64,000 nucleotides of DNA. Source: Paenibacillus sp. Soil787. GTDB lineage: Bacteria; Bacillota; Bacilli; Paenibacillales; NBRC-103111. The notes beneath the pieces are model-generated. The model was given only the letters and a program-made list of their open reading frames with translations. It did no database searches and was not told the origin of the DNA. The translations under genes were made by a program, and so were the position numbers. The stretch's first letter is position 1. Every line of letters starts with the position of its first letter. This document shows, one piece after another, positions 7,998 to 18,002 of this stretch. The stretch covers positions 39,491 through 103,490 of the forward strand of contig NZ_LMSP01000006.1 of NCBI RefSeq assembly GCF_001429545.1, given 5' to 3'.

Positions 7998-10196
7998 TTA
8001 AGCCGACCAAGAGTTTCGATATTGCATGGGAGTAACCCCGAACTTTGTCCTGAATTTTGTAATGAAATATCCCGAGTTACGATACCCGACCTTGGTGGCA
8101 ATATCGGCAACGGACAACGATCGGTCCGCTTTCAGAAGCTCTGCAGCCTTGTCTAGCCGAGCCTTCGTTACATATTCTGTAAAAGAGACGTTTAAGACAT
8201 CTGCGAACAAAGTTGAAATATAAGATGGTGACAAGGATACAAGCTGTGACAATAAATCCAACGACAAATCCTCGTGCAGATGCTCATCGATGTAATCCTT
8301 AACCCGGTGAATTAATTCAGAATGCCCCTTAGTCCTCCCTGCCTCGATATAATCAGCCATCTGGACGACTAATCCTCTAATCCAAGTCATCATCTCTAGA
8401 ATAGATTCCGTCCTCTCGGTTCGAAACAATTCAGAGCTTGGGATAATGTGATGAAGATTAAGCTCCATGACAATTTCAGACAGTGCCGTCAGCAACTGCA
8501 TTTGCGACAATTCCACGACTTCGATTTTAACAGGTGCCGAATAGCTGATCTCCAGTTCTTGCAAGATTTTCTCGCTTTCACCAACACTTCCTGCTCGGAT
8601 TGAATTTTTTAAAGCTTCAAAAGACAATACGATAGGTTCACCGCTAAAACCGCTAATCTGAGAATGGGATACAACGGCTGAATGGCCATATAAGTAAATG
8701 TATCGAAGATTACGCGCGGCTTCCCGATACGATGTAGGTATATCTTCGATCATGTGAACGGAAGGACCGATTGATGCGGCAAATTCAACCTGACTTGCTT
8801 CTCGAATTTTTTCCAGTTGAATTTTTATCCATTCATCCGGTTGTTCTTCACGCAAGCTAGCGAAGATCAATAATGCAACCTTGCTCTTGCTTATGGGAGT
8901 CCAATCCATTCTGAACGAAGGATTCTCATCCTCTACGTCTATTTGGTTGCAGAATATGTCACTGCTTGCATTCATTAATTGCAAGTCTACAGCAATGTAT
9001 TGGCAGTGAGTTGGAATCTGGTCAATACCGCTTAGCTCGAACAGGTTGCCCATTAGAAGATCCGTTAGCTGGTTCTTTTTAACTTTTGTTTCCAAATTGA
9101 TGACTTTTTGACCCAAATTATGAATCGTACGATTAATCAAATTATATTCATTTTCAGTTGCAGAATGATTAGGATCTATAGGATTTAATCGCCTTATCGT
9201 ATGCAGTACGGATTTTAAAGGGAAATAAAATCGTTTAGACAGCAAAAAAGCGATAATAATTCCTAAAAAAAAGATAAGGAAACAGCTTGATATGATTTGT
9301 TTCTTGAACTTATTTCCAAACAAAGAAAATGAATCTAAAGGACGAATGATTGCGTATTGAAACGACTGCAGATCACCGCCGTTTAACGTCGCAATGATTT
9401 GACTTCCCTGCTCTGAACGTTTTACATTCACGGATGATGGAGCAGAAGAAAAACCGAGTTCGTTTGTAATCGCTTTCAAACTATCGTTGTCTATTTGGCT
9501 TGTAGCAATAATGGGCTGATGGGCTGAATCAAGCACATATAGCTTTTCATAAGGTGTGTTCATAACCTGCTTCAACAACTTCGTTAAATGGTCAATCTCC
9601 ACATCTATATACATATAGCCCTTGGCCTTATCATCCGGAAAACCTAAAGGCAATGAAATGACATAAGTTAGTACCTTCTTTTGTCCAGGCGTCGTACGAA
9701 TGTACCATTTATTTTTGGGAATTGATTTCAAATTGCTCAATAACGTGCGATCAGGCGATTCCTCAATGCTAGGATAAAAATAAATTCGGTCAAAGGCAAA
9801 GCTGCCTTCGTTCACATATACCGACATGTTAGATATACCATCATTAGCCACATTGATAAACGCAATTTGCTTAATCAGGTCCACAATTTCGGTCATATTG
9901 GTTTCCCAGCCTGTGTCCAGAATACGGTATAACATATCCTTTGGATTTGGCTCCACACCGCTAAAATATTTAGCCATCATTCCTTCCACATATTTCGGTA
10001 GAACATTCTTTTCAAGCAAGTCTTGCGCCGTATTCAGCCTAGATTGACTTTCCTTCGTTAATTCGTCCAGCATCATGGTGTTGGCTTGAGTGAATAAATA
10101 CCCGCCTATTCCAGCTATTAACAAGATAGCAAGGATACAGTAGGATAACACTAAGTTTATGAAGTAGCTGCGTCGGAATCTCCAAATCAGTCTCAT
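7998..10196 (-). CDS. membrane-anchored AraC-family transcriptional regulator
   Basis: 732 residues with the one-component layout typical of Paenibacillus sugar loci: an N-terminal membrane segment (about 13-35), a large extracytoplasmic sensor region (about 36-300, Cache-like), a second membrane helix near residue 310 (FLIFFLGIIIAFLLS), a cytoplasmic linker, and a C-terminal AraC double helix-turn-helix (about 635-730) with SLDLLSQLVSLSPSYISTLF and VADIATKVGYRNSGYFITKF. It should sense a ligand outside or delivered by the binding proteins and control the surrounding transporter and enzyme genes directly from the membrane. It lies inside the operon it probably regulates. The ligand is unknown. 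Confidence 0.88.
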   Translation of the reverse strand: MRLIWRFRRSYFINLVLSYCILAILLIAGIGGYLFTQANTMMLDELTKESQSRLNTAQDLLEKNVLPKYVEGMMAKYFSGVEPNPKDMLYRILDTGWETNMTEIVDLIKQIAFINVANDGISNMSVYVNEGSFAFDRIYFYPSIEESPDRTLLSNLKSIPKNKWYIRTTPGQKKVLTYVISLPLGFPDDKAKGYMYIDVEIDHLTKLLKQVMNTPYEKLYVLDSAHQPIIATSQIDNDSLKAITNELGFSSAPSSVNVKRSEQGSQIIATLNGGDLQSFQYAIIRPLDSFSLFGNKFKKQIISSCFLIFFLGIIIAFLLSKRFYFPLKSVLHTIRRLNPIDPNHSATENEYNLINRTIHNLGQKVINLETKVKKNQLTDLLMGNLFELSGIDQIPTHCQYIAVDLQLMNASSDIFCNQIDVEDENPSFRMDWTPISKSKVALLIFASLREEQPDEWIKIQLEKIREASQVEFAASIGPSVHMIEDIPTSYREAARNLRYIYLYGHSAVVSHSQISGFSGEPIVLSFEALKNSIRAGSVGESEKILQELEISYSAPVKIEVVELSQMQLLTALSEIVMELNLHHIIPSSELFRTERTESILEMMTWIRGLVVQMADYIEAGRTKGHSELIHRVKDYIDEHLHEDLSLDLLSQLVSLSPSYISTLFADVLNVSFTEYVTKARLDKAAELLKADRSLSVADIATKVGYRNSGYFITKFRTKFGVTPMQYRNSWSA

Positions 10197-10284
10197 ATCT
10201 GGTCCCCTTTATATTTAACAACTCCAGCTATTATATACGATTTAAGGTTTACTAACCATCAGATGCAAATTCATATTTTCTGCT

Positions 10285-11718
10285 CTATTCATTCACTAGC
10301 AGCTTCAAAATACGAATCGCATGCCCACTGCTCGTTTCATGCTTCTCACTGGAAATGCGTATGTTTACAGTATGTGTGCCGCGATCAAGCTGCTCCGAAA
10401 ACACGATTATGATTGGTCGATAAAACATCAAGCAGTATCGATCAAAAAGGGGTATGGTTCGAAAAGCTCCGCCATCAAGTGAAACCTCAATGTCTCCAGT
10501 ATCCATTCCAGCCAACAAGGAGATGCCGACTGCCGTTCCAGTAAAGCTGAATTGAAACTCATCTCCAGGTGTCTCCCCAAAAAAGATGTCTGCAGTAGGC
10601 GCCCAGTTGAAGATTTGCTCGGTTGTCCAACCTTCAATCATTCGCCAATTGGAACTCGTATTGACTATTAAAGGTGACAATTGCTTTCCATTCTCATAAC
10701 AGAACGAATCCAGCGGTGAAGGGAGTGCAAATGGATCTTCGTACTTCTCATTGGGTACGATTAACTCTTTGTCCAAGAAATCTTCTATTACCCTTGCATA
10801 CAATGCATAACCGAAATCATTCGGATGCACTTCATCACCGCTAATATCTTCCCATTTTATCTCTCCTGAGATGATCTTATTATAAATGGCACCAGCAATA
10901 TTTACGGATGGAAGTTGGTAATATTCAGCGACTTCTTCGTGGTTATAAATATTGTCCTGCAGCCTGCGGTTCGACGAATAGCTTTCGGAGCCCGATCGCC
11001 GTGCCGTATAAATAAAACAAATGTCTATTTGCGGATTGCTCCGCTTAGCATGACGAACGATGCCTTCCATTGCCCGGATGGACTCGGTTCTGTTTCCTGC
11101 ATCATTAACGGCAAACTCTACGAAAAGAAGGTCGACAGCGGCATGATCGAGTACATGATCCTCCAACCGAAACGCCCCGTAGGTAGAGGTGGTTCCCCCA
11201 ATGGCTGCGTTGATGAACGTGAACGCCACTTCAGGAAAGCGACGCTCTAATTTTTGACACACCAGTGCACGATAGCTTGTCGCGTTTGAATCCGAAGCCC
11301 CTTCTCCCGCTGTAACCGATCCACCTATGAAAGCGACTGTCACCTGATGTCCGTTCGTTAATTTATTTGCAATACGCTTTAGGCCGTCGCGGGTAGAATA
11401 ATCTTGAGAAGTCTCCATTCCAGCCGCTAGACGATAGATTTCGGTCGCATCTTTCCAAAAATCGGCGAAGCAATTTCCTGTCAGCCTGTTCCATTCACTT
11501 TGGATTGCCTCATCGATCAATCGGTCCTTCTTCTCCATATCAGGATCTATATCCACGATCATAACCAAAGTTGAACCTTCTCGAAAAATTCGAAGCGAGG
11601 TAATACCCTTCTCCCTTAGATTCTTTTCAATAGCTGCCGGAATATTTCGATGCAGTTGTTCATATTGTTCAATCTGACCCGAATGCAGTTTGGCAATCTT
11701 AATCTCTGTTTTCCGCAT
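10285..11718 (-). CDS. rhamnose-mutarotase domain fused to an SGNH-hydrolase
   Basis: About 477 residues in three parts. Residues 1-95 resemble L-rhamnose mutarotase (RhaM/DUF718): QYEQLHRNIPAAIEKNL carries the Tyr-x3-His pair (Y19, H23) that matches catalytic Tyr18/His22 of E. coli RhaM. Residues about 125-320 are an SGNH esterase: block I FIGGSVTAGEGAS (Ser near 133), block III VEFAVND (Asn near 202), block V DEVHPND (Asp/His near 293). The C-terminal 110 residues look like a beta-sandwich. No signal peptide, so it acts in the cytosol, presumably deacylating imported oligosaccharides and setting anomer form. I chose the ATG at 11718 because it fits the RhaM N-terminus; ATGs at 11742/11745 are alternatives, and a longer frame would run into the upstream gene. 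Confidence 0.75.
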   Translation of the reverse strand: MRKTEIKIAKLHSGQIEQYEQLHRNIPAAIEKNLREKGITSLRIFREGSTLVMIVDIDPDMEKKDRLIDEAIQSEWNRLTGNCFADFWKDATEIYRLAAGMETSQDYSTRDGLKRIANKLTNGHQVTVAFIGGSVTAGEGASDSNATSYRALVCQKLERRFPEVAFTFINAAIGGTTSTYGAFRLEDHVLDHAAVDLLFVEFAVNDAGNRTESIRAMEGIVRHAKRSNPQIDICFIYTARRSGSESYSSNRRLQDNIYNHEEVAEYYQLPSVNIAGAIYNKIISGEIKWEDISGDEVHPNDFGYALYARVIEDFLDKELIVPNEKYEDPFALPSPLDSFCYENGKQLSPLIVNTSSNWRMIEGWTTEQIFNWAPTADIFFGETPGDEFQFSFTGTAVGISLLAGMDTGDIEVSLDGGAFRTIPLFDRYCLMFYRPIIIVFSEQLDRGTHTVNIRISSEKHETSSGHAIRILKLLVNE

Positions 11719-11761
11719 GGATGTCAACCTAAGCGCCCCCATCATGTGTCCGAAATGAAAA

Positions 11762-13348
11762 CTACTTCTTCTTACGTTCGTTGTACACTTGATTTGCTTC
11801 ATCGGTTAATTGCTGACCGCCTGCTTTCATCCATTGGGATACGAATTCATCAAAACCTTTGTCCGTATCGACTGTTCCCATGATGAATTTGATCATACAC
11901 TCGTCAACCATCTTATCCAATGTAGCTGCAACCTTAGAGGCGGAAGGCAATAGAGCTGGATTAAGCGGATCCTTCGTCGTCTCGATACCAGCGTTCACTT
12001 TCGTCTTGAAATCCAATCGGGATTTCGCAAGGTCATGCTTATACATGGTTGGAGAGCCAAGGTGAGCATACCAAATGCCCGCACCGGATTGAGCACCTAG
12101 CTTAGCAGGATCCGTAAACTCACCTTTCGGAATGGCTGCTTCTCCAATCAAATCATAATGAACGCCTTTCTCTCCATATCTTGTCATTAAATAGGCTTCA
12201 TCGTTCATCGCCATATCGTCAAGGATTTGCAAGATTTTGATACGCTTCTTTTCATCCTTCATTACACCTACGCCTAGCATTTGAGGTGGTTGAGTAATCG
12301 TGCTAGCCGCCAATAACAAAGCCTTGCCGCTAGGTCCCTTTAATCCTTTACCGATTACCAATTCTTGCCCTTTCGCTTTCCACTCGGCTCCAACCGTACC
12401 TAGTTCGTCCAGATAGTACCATAAGCCCGAATCCATTTCTCCAGTACGTCCCCTCAAGAAGTTAGCACGAAGGCGAGTCCAATCGTCGGTAACGAATTCA
12501 GGATCGATTAAACCATCTTTATACCATTTGCTTAATAGCTTGAAGGCTTGCCTTGCTTGTTCGGATACCATCCCGTAATACACTTTGCCGTCACTGCCCA
12601 AGTTCCAACCACGGCGTTGAATCCCATAGGAAGCAAAAATGGAATTGAACATTTGACCAGGTGCATCTTTTCCCCGTCCAGATAGTCCGAATGTATCCTT
12701 CTTATCGTTACCGTCCGGATCATTATTGCTGAACTTAGTCAATAGATCCTCGAGCTCTTGTAGCGTTTCAGGAGCCTTTGACACGCCTACCGCCTTCATC
12801 CATGCAGCATTGTAGACAGGCACGAATGGGCTGTTTCCTTCCAAGTACAACCTTGGAATTCCCCAGTTCTTTCCTTTATATAATCCATAGCTATAGATGT
12901 TTGGATCCAGCTTTTCCACTTCAGCAGAATACTTAGGCATATACTTCTTGATTTCATCTACGGAGATACTGGCAAGAACACCTTGATCCGCCCATTGCTG
13001 CATTTGATCCATTTGAGCATCGTGTGTAAAGACATCGGGAATTTCGCCTGCAGCGATCTTCACGTTCAACTGATCTTTCCAATTAGCAGGGTCTAAGTTA
13101 ATATTCTTTATTTTCACATTGTATTTTTGTTCCATATATTTCTGTACAGCGCTTTCAGAAGAGGTCGGAGGATTGCGCCCCGTCCAAGTAATTTCAATCG
13201 GCGCCTCCGAATTAGGTGCAGCACTTAGTACAGCACTTGCTGCAGGTGATGCTACATCTCCTGACTTATTGCTTGCGCAGCCTGCCAAAGTTCCAACAGC
13301 CATCAATGCGGAAAGAAATACAGCAACATTTTTTTGTGTAAGCTTCAT
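11762..13348 (-). CDS. extracellular solute-binding lipoprotein, CUT1 family (copy 2)
   Basis: A 528-residue ABC-transporter binding protein. The signal peptide ends in the lipobox LAGC (MAVGTLAGCASN), so it is a lipid-anchored surface receptor; the rest is the family 1 solute-binding fold of the large LplA/YtcQ type that captures oligosaccharides. GGGAGGG precedes the ATG. It has the same length as the binding protein at 15439-17025 and is nearly identical over long stretches (for example KYNVKIKNINLD, SGRGKDAPGQ versus SGRGKDVPGQ), so the two arose by a recent tandem duplication with enolase and SDR genes between them. The changes may shift sugar preference. Confidence 0.92.
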   Translation of the reverse strand: MKLTQKNVAVFLSALMAVGTLAGCASNKSGDVASPAASAVLSAAPNSEAPIEITWTGRNPPTSSESAVQKYMEQKYNVKIKNINLDPANWKDQLNVKIAAGEIPDVFTHDAQMDQMQQWADQGVLASISVDEIKKYMPKYSAEVEKLDPNIYSYGLYKGKNWGIPRLYLEGNSPFVPVYNAAWMKAVGVSKAPETLQELEDLLTKFSNNDPDGNDKKDTFGLSGRGKDAPGQMFNSIFASYGIQRRGWNLGSDGKVYYGMVSEQARQAFKLLSKWYKDGLIDPEFVTDDWTRLRANFLRGRTGEMDSGLWYYLDELGTVGAEWKAKGQELVIGKGLKGPSGKALLLAASTITQPPQMLGVGVMKDEKKRIKILQILDDMAMNDEAYLMTRYGEKGVHYDLIGEAAIPKGEFTDPAKLGAQSGAGIWYAHLGSPTMYKHDLAKSRLDFKTKVNAGIETTKDPLNPALLPSASKVAATLDKMVDECMIKFIMGTVDTDKGFDEFVSQWMKAGGQQLTDEANQVYNERKKK

Positions 13349-13445
13349 TGATAGACCCTCCCTTTGTATAATGAAAATTATACGGGAAGCGAAGGTTATT
13401 TTGAAGCTGATACCAAGATTTGAATAATAAAAGAGCGACTAACCT

Positions 13446-14543
13446 TTAATAATCCAATACCGAAAACGAAGTGTATGCCTCTTTCTCAATCTTTTCAATA
13501 TCAATATGGTTGGACAATCCTGGCTTCTTGGACACATGAACATAACCGTCGGCATCAACTTCCGGGCAGTTATTAATCGGATTGTCCCAAATGAATGCTT
13601 CATACATCGATGTGTTTCTGAATGCTGCGATCAGCTGCATGCACAATTCTCCGCCGCCATGTACTTCCGCACGAAGATTAAAGGATTCAGCCATGTGTGC
13701 AATTTTCATCGCTCCTGTGACGCCGCCTTTTAACCCGGCACTTATACGAACCATATCTCCTTTACCAAAATGCACAAAATCCGCAGAATTATAGAAGCTT
13801 CCAGGTGAAGTCTCTGCTACGAGAAGCGGTATGGACAATTTATCTGCCAGCTTACGATAAGCGTAAATGCTATACTCACGCATCGGCTCTTCATACCAAT
13901 GATAATTGGCCTCTTCTAACGCTTTGCCAAGGTAGTAGGCATCCTGGTAATCAAATCCGGCCGAGCCGTCATACATCAAATAAATATCTTTGCCTACCTT
14001 GGCCCGAAGAGCTTGGCACAGCTCCGCATCTCTACGTGCATCTCCCCATGCATGCAGCTTAATCCCCTTAAAGCCTCTTTCCAGACATTGGTCAGCAACA
14101 TCCATAAATTCCTCAATGGTGTTATATGTCGCAGTACTAGCATAAGCCATTGCTTTTTCCCGGAATCCGCCGATAAGCTGATACAATGGAATTTGCGCTT
14201 TTTTAGAAGCAATGTCCCACAAAGCAATATCAACAAGTCCGAAGAAGGGCAGCGGTAAATAATCAAGTCGGTCGATCTCCCAAATTTTGTGATAAATCAG
14301 TTCTTTTTGAAGAGGGTCTTCTCCAATTAGCAGATCTTTAAAATACTTTTTGGCAATATAAGCTGTATAATCCGCATTGCTGTATGAAGCATAGCCGTCA
14401 ATTCCTTCATCTGTCATGATTCGAAGATCAGCATGGCTTGTATTGCCATAAACCTCAGGTCCTGCTAAACCGTCTCGCCAGTTGAATCTCCTGGTATCCT
14501 TCTCTTGTTTGCGCAGGTATATTTTAACGTCAGTAATTTTCAT
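13446..14543 (-). CDS. enolase-superfamily (mandelate racemase/MLE-like) sugar-acid dehydratase
   Basis: 365 residues: N-terminal capping domain (1-120), then a TIM barrel. The expected barrel residues can be placed: KLHAWGD (Lys, KxH form) near 162, metal ligands Asp in MYDGS near 190, Glu in WYEEP near 218 and Glu in VAETS near 244, and a catalytic His in EVHGGGE near 294. This is the mandelate-racemase subgroup pattern with His as general acid/base; such enzymes dehydrate aldonates or uronate-derived acids to 2-keto-3-deoxy products. GGAGG precedes the ATG, and the SDR gene lies 15 bases upstream. Context suggests it handles a sugar acid made from the imported glycan. The substrate is unproven. 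Confidence 0.85.
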   Translation of the reverse strand: MKITDVKIYLRKQEKDTRRFNWRDGLAGPEVYGNTSHADLRIMTDEGIDGYASYSNADYTAYIAKKYFKDLLIGEDPLQKELIYHKIWEIDRLDYLPLPFFGLVDIALWDIASKKAQIPLYQLIGGFREKAMAYASTATYNTIEEFMDVADQCLERGFKGIKLHAWGDARRDAELCQALRAKVGKDIYLMYDGSAGFDYQDAYYLGKALEEANYHWYEEPMREYSIYAYRKLADKLSIPLLVAETSPGSFYNSADFVHFGKGDMVRISAGLKGGVTGAMKIAHMAESFNLRAEVHGGGELCMQLIAAFRNTSMYEAFIWDNPINNCPEVDADGYVHVSKKPGLSNHIDIEKIEKEAYTSFSVLDY

Positions 14544-14558
14544 ATCGAATTTCCTCCA

Positions 14559-15302
14559 TTATCTTAATTGGCTGCCACCATCTGCTACTAGGCAAGTGCC
14601 CGTAATAATTGAAGCTTCAGGTCTAAGCAGCAAGGAAACAACGCCTGCAATTTGCTCGGATGTCTGAATTTCCCCCTCTTCGATGCTTGTCTCTAGCTTC
14701 CGCAAGGCTTCTTCGGAATTCACACCCACTACTTCTCGAAACAAAGGTGTGTCTACACCAGCTGGAAGAACCGCATTCACACGGATCCTATCCTTTAGCC
14801 ATTCCTTGGCAAGTACTCGAGTAAGGTAATTGACTCCGGCTTTGGATATGCCGTAGGCTGCATTCCCTTCTGCGAGACTTTGAGACTGAATGGATGATAT
14901 GTTTACTACATTGCCACCGTACTTCAACAGTGGATAGGCTAGTCGGCAACATGTATAAACCCCTTTTAGATTCACATCCATAACGGCATCCCATAATGCA
15001 GGCTCAGTGTCAACCAGCGGCTTAGGCTTGCTCATGGCAGCATTATTTATTAGCACATCTAATCTACCGTAATTGGCTGCCCAATTCTGAAAAAGTTGAC
15101 TAAGAGCCTCTTCATTCGTTACATCAATCTGTTGCTTGTATGCTCGACCTGAGTTTCTGGTTATAGACTCGATGACATCATCGATTAGCAAAGAATTTCG
15201 GTCTACAATAACTACTGTATACCCATCCTCGGCCAATCGTATTGATATCGCTCTTCCGATGCCCGATGCGCCTCCGGTCACCAAAGCCACTTTTTCTGGC
15301 AT
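14559..15302 (-). CDS. short-chain dehydrogenase/reductase
   Basis: 247 residues from the ATG at 15302, which follows GGGAGGA by six bases; a longer in-frame start at 15344 has no such site. Classical SDR motifs: TGGASGIG nucleotide-binding loop near residue 9, NNAAMS, catalytic Ser in VVNISSIQSQS, and Tyr/Lys in AAYGISKAGV. It oxidises or reduces a sugar or sugar-acid hydroxyl with NAD(P)H in the cytosol. It is the gene immediately before the dehydratase; the pair resembles uronate or aldonate oxidation followed by dehydration. The specific substrate is not readable. Confidence 0.88.
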   Translation of the reverse strand: MPEKVALVTGGASGIGRAISIRLAEDGYTVVIVDRNSLLIDDVIESITRNSGRAYKQQIDVTNEEALSQLFQNWAANYGRLDVLINNAAMSKPKPLVDTEPALWDAVMDVNLKGVYTCCRLAYPLLKYGGNVVNISSIQSQSLAEGNAAYGISKAGVNYLTRVLAKEWLKDRIRVNAVLPAGVDTPLFREVVGVNSEEALRKLETSIEEGEIQTSEQIAGVVSLLLRPEASIITGTCLVADGGSQLR

Positions 15303-15438
15303 ATAGATCCTCCCTGATGTGGATTCAAATTCAAACTTTCTCAATTAATGCCATGAAAAATAACCTAGATCATGATGGAGGCTTTCTCGCGAGCATCTGC
15401 TGCGCGAGAAAGCCTATTCTGCCTAAGTTTACATTGAA

Positions 15439-17025
15439 TTACTTCTTCTTACGCTCTTGGTACACTGCATTTGCTTCATCAGTTAATTGCTGTCCGCCTG
15501 CTTTCATCCATTGGGAAACGAATTCATCAAAACCTTTGTCTGTATCCGTTTGTCCCATGACGAATTTGATCATATACTCGTCAGTCATCTTATCGAGTGT
15601 AGCTTGAACCTTAGATGCGGAAGGCAGTACAGCTGGATTTACCGGATCCTTAATCGTCTCTATATCAGCGTTAACTTTAGCTTTGAAATCCAATTTTTCT
15701 TTCGATTGATCATGCTTATACATCGAAGGAGCGGCAATATGACCAAACCAGAGTCCCGCACCAACTTGCGCACCAAGCTTTGCCGGATCCGCAAAGTCGG
15801 GTTTCATAACGGCTACATCTCCATTCAAATCATAATTAACGCCTTTCTCACCTTTAGTTACCATCAAGTAGGCTTCGTCATTCGTTGCGATATCATCAAG
15901 AATTTGCAAAATTTTGATACGTTTCTTCTCATCCTTCATAACGCCTGCGCCTAACAATTGAGGTGGTTGAGCAATCGTACCAGCCGCCAATAACATGGAC
16001 TTGCCGTTAGGTCCTTTTAATCCTTTACCGAAAGTCAATTCTTGCCCTTTCGCTTTCCATTCGGCTCCAACCGGACCTAATTCGTGGTCATGAGCCCATA
16101 AGCCCGAATCCATTTCTCCTGTACGACCACTCAAGAAGTTAGCGCGGAGACGGACCCAATCATCCGTAGCGAATTCGGGATCAATTAAACCATCTTTATA
16201 CCATTTGCTTAATGTCTTGAACGCCTGTCTTGCTTGTTCAGATACCATCCCGTAATAAACTTTGTCGTCACTGCCCAAGTTCCAACCACGGCGGTTAATA
16301 CCATAGGAGGCAAAGATGGAATTGAATACTTGACCAGGAACATCTTTACCCCGTCCAGATAATCCAAATGTATCCTTCTTGCCGTTGCCGTCCGGATCGT
16401 CATTACGGAACTTCGTCAATAGAGCCTCCAGCTCCTGAATCGTTTCCGGTGCCTTTGTCACGCCTACCTTCTTCATCCATGCCGTATTGTAGACAGGCAA
16501 GAATGGGCTGGGTCCCTCCACGTACACCTTTGGAATACCCCAGTTTTTCCCTTTATATAAGCCGTAGCTATAGATGTTTTGATCCAATTTTTCTATTTCG
16601 GCCGAATACTTAGGCATATACTTTTTGATCTCATCAACTGAAATACTGGCAAGAACACCTTGATCCGCCCACTGCTGCATTTGGGGCATTCCAGCATCTT
16701 GGGTGAATACATCGGGAATTTCCCCAGCAGCGATTTTCACGTTTAATTGATCTTGCCACGTAGCTAGGTCTAAGTTAATGTTCTTAATTTTCACGTTGTA
16801 CTTTTGTTCAAGATATTTCTGTACAACGTTGTCAGAAGTGTTCGGCGGCCAGCGCCCCGTCCAAGTAATTTCAATCGGTGGCTCTGGCTTAGGTGCAACA
16901 CTTGGCGCAGCAGTTGCTGCGGGTGATGCTACATCTGCTGACTTATTGCTTGCACAACCTGCCAATGTTCCAACGGTCATCAATGCGGAAAGTAATACGG
17001 CTACATTTTTTTGCGTACTCTTCAT
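15439..17025 (-). CDS. extracellular solute-binding lipoprotein, CUT1 family (copy 1)
   Basis: 528 residues from the ATG at 17025, which has GGGAGG nearby; longer in-frame upstream codons lack one. Lipobox LAGC follows a short hydrophobic signal (MTVGTLAGCASN). It is the first binding protein of the operon, directly after the two permeases, and the paralogue of 11762-13348: same length, same domain order, and long identical blocks such as YNVKIKNINLD and QWADQGVLASISVDEIKKYM. The leader sequences before the two copies are also related. It should deliver an oligosaccharide to the permease pair. The shared ATPase (MsmX-type) must be encoded elsewhere. Confidence 0.92.
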   Translation of the reverse strand: MKSTQKNVAVLLSALMTVGTLAGCASNKSADVASPAATAAPSVAPKPEPPIEITWTGRWPPNTSDNVVQKYLEQKYNVKIKNINLDLATWQDQLNVKIAAGEIPDVFTQDAGMPQMQQWADQGVLASISVDEIKKYMPKYSAEIEKLDQNIYSYGLYKGKNWGIPKVYVEGPSPFLPVYNTAWMKKVGVTKAPETIQELEALLTKFRNDDPDGNGKKDTFGLSGRGKDVPGQVFNSIFASYGINRRGWNLGSDDKVYYGMVSEQARQAFKTLSKWYKDGLIDPEFATDDWVRLRANFLSGRTGEMDSGLWAHDHELGPVGAEWKAKGQELTFGKGLKGPNGKSMLLAAGTIAQPPQLLGAGVMKDEKKRIKILQILDDIATNDEAYLMVTKGEKGVNYDLNGDVAVMKPDFADPAKLGAQVGAGLWFGHIAAPSMYKHDQSKEKLDFKAKVNADIETIKDPVNPAVLPSASKVQATLDKMTDEYMIKFVMGQTDTDKGFDEFVSQWMKAGGQQLTDEANAVYQERKKK

Positions 17026-17118
17026 CGATAAATCCTCCCTTTTCGTATAAAGACAAGTTATATGATGAAACGAAGCTGATTTAAGGCTGGTACCAAGCTT
17101 CGGATTATCCAATAGCGA

Positions 17119-17982
17119 TTAACCTTTCAGTGATCCGACCATAACGCCTTTAACAAAATATTTTTGAAGAAATGGATACACGATTAGGATCGGCATTGTG
17201 ACAAACATGATGACCGCTGCTTTAATGCTTTCACCGGTGACATACGGATTCATGAGTGTCTGCAGCGAAGTATCCTCATTGCTAACGACAAGCTTGCGAA
17301 GATAAATCTGCAATACTTGCTTGGTGGGATCTTGCACATAGATGAGGGAATCGAACCATGCATTCCAATGAAAGACTGCGGACCAAAGAGCAATGGTTGC
17401 TAGAATAGGCAACGACAGAGGTACGATGATCCGGGCGAGCACTATAATATCATTGGCTCCATCCATCTTCGCGGACTCTTCCAGCTCTTCCGGAATGGCC
17501 ATAAAGAAATTTCGCAAAATGAGCATGGAGAACGTATTAATCAAGCAGGGCACGATCAAAGCCCAACGGGAATCAACCAAATGTAAGGATTTAACTAACA
17601 GATAAGTGGGGATCAAACCGCCGCTAAAGAACATGGTAAACACAATGAACATGGTGTAAAAATTACGATGCGGCAAATGCTTTTTAGATAAGGGATAAGC
17701 CCCTAACATCATGAAGAATACCATTAAGACTGTACCAATAATTGTCCGAAACAGTGAGCTTCCCATCCCGTTCCATATATCCTTAGAGGAAAACACCTCT
17801 TTATACGCACCAAACGAAAATTCTTTGGGAATAAGATGAATACCTTGACGAAGTGCTTCCGTCGGAGAACTGAGGGAAACAGCAAGCTCATGCACGAACG
17901 GATACATCATGACGATACAAAGTAAGGAAATTCCTACTAACAAAAGTACTTGAAACAATTTCTCGCCTGTTGTCATTTGCAT
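17119..17982 (-). CDS. CUT1 ABC sugar permease, LplC/YtcP type
   Basis: 287 residues with six membrane helices and the EAA loop near residue 180-200 (ELEESAKMDGANDIIVLARI), which contacts the ATPase. The C-terminus FVKGVMVGSLKG is typical of the LplC/YtcP branch. AAGGGGTG precedes the ATG. It follows the partner permease by 20 bases and precedes the binding protein by about 90. With the partner it forms the channel of an oligosaccharide importer. Confidence 0.93.
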   Translation of the reverse strand: MQMTTGEKLFQVLLLVGISLLCIVMMYPFVHELAVSLSSPTEALRQGIHLIPKEFSFGAYKEVFSSKDIWNGMGSSLFRTIIGTVLMVFFMMLGAYPLSKKHLPHRNFYTMFIVFTMFFSGGLIPTYLLVKSLHLVDSRWALIVPCLINTFSMLILRNFFMAIPEELEESAKMDGANDIIVLARIIVPLSLPILATIALWSAVFHWNAWFDSLIYVQDPTKQVLQIYLRKLVVSNEDTSLQTLMNPYVTGESIKAAVIMFVTMPILIVYPFLQKYFVKGVMVGSLKG

Positions 17983-18002
17983 TTTAAATCACCCCTTTCC
18001 AT

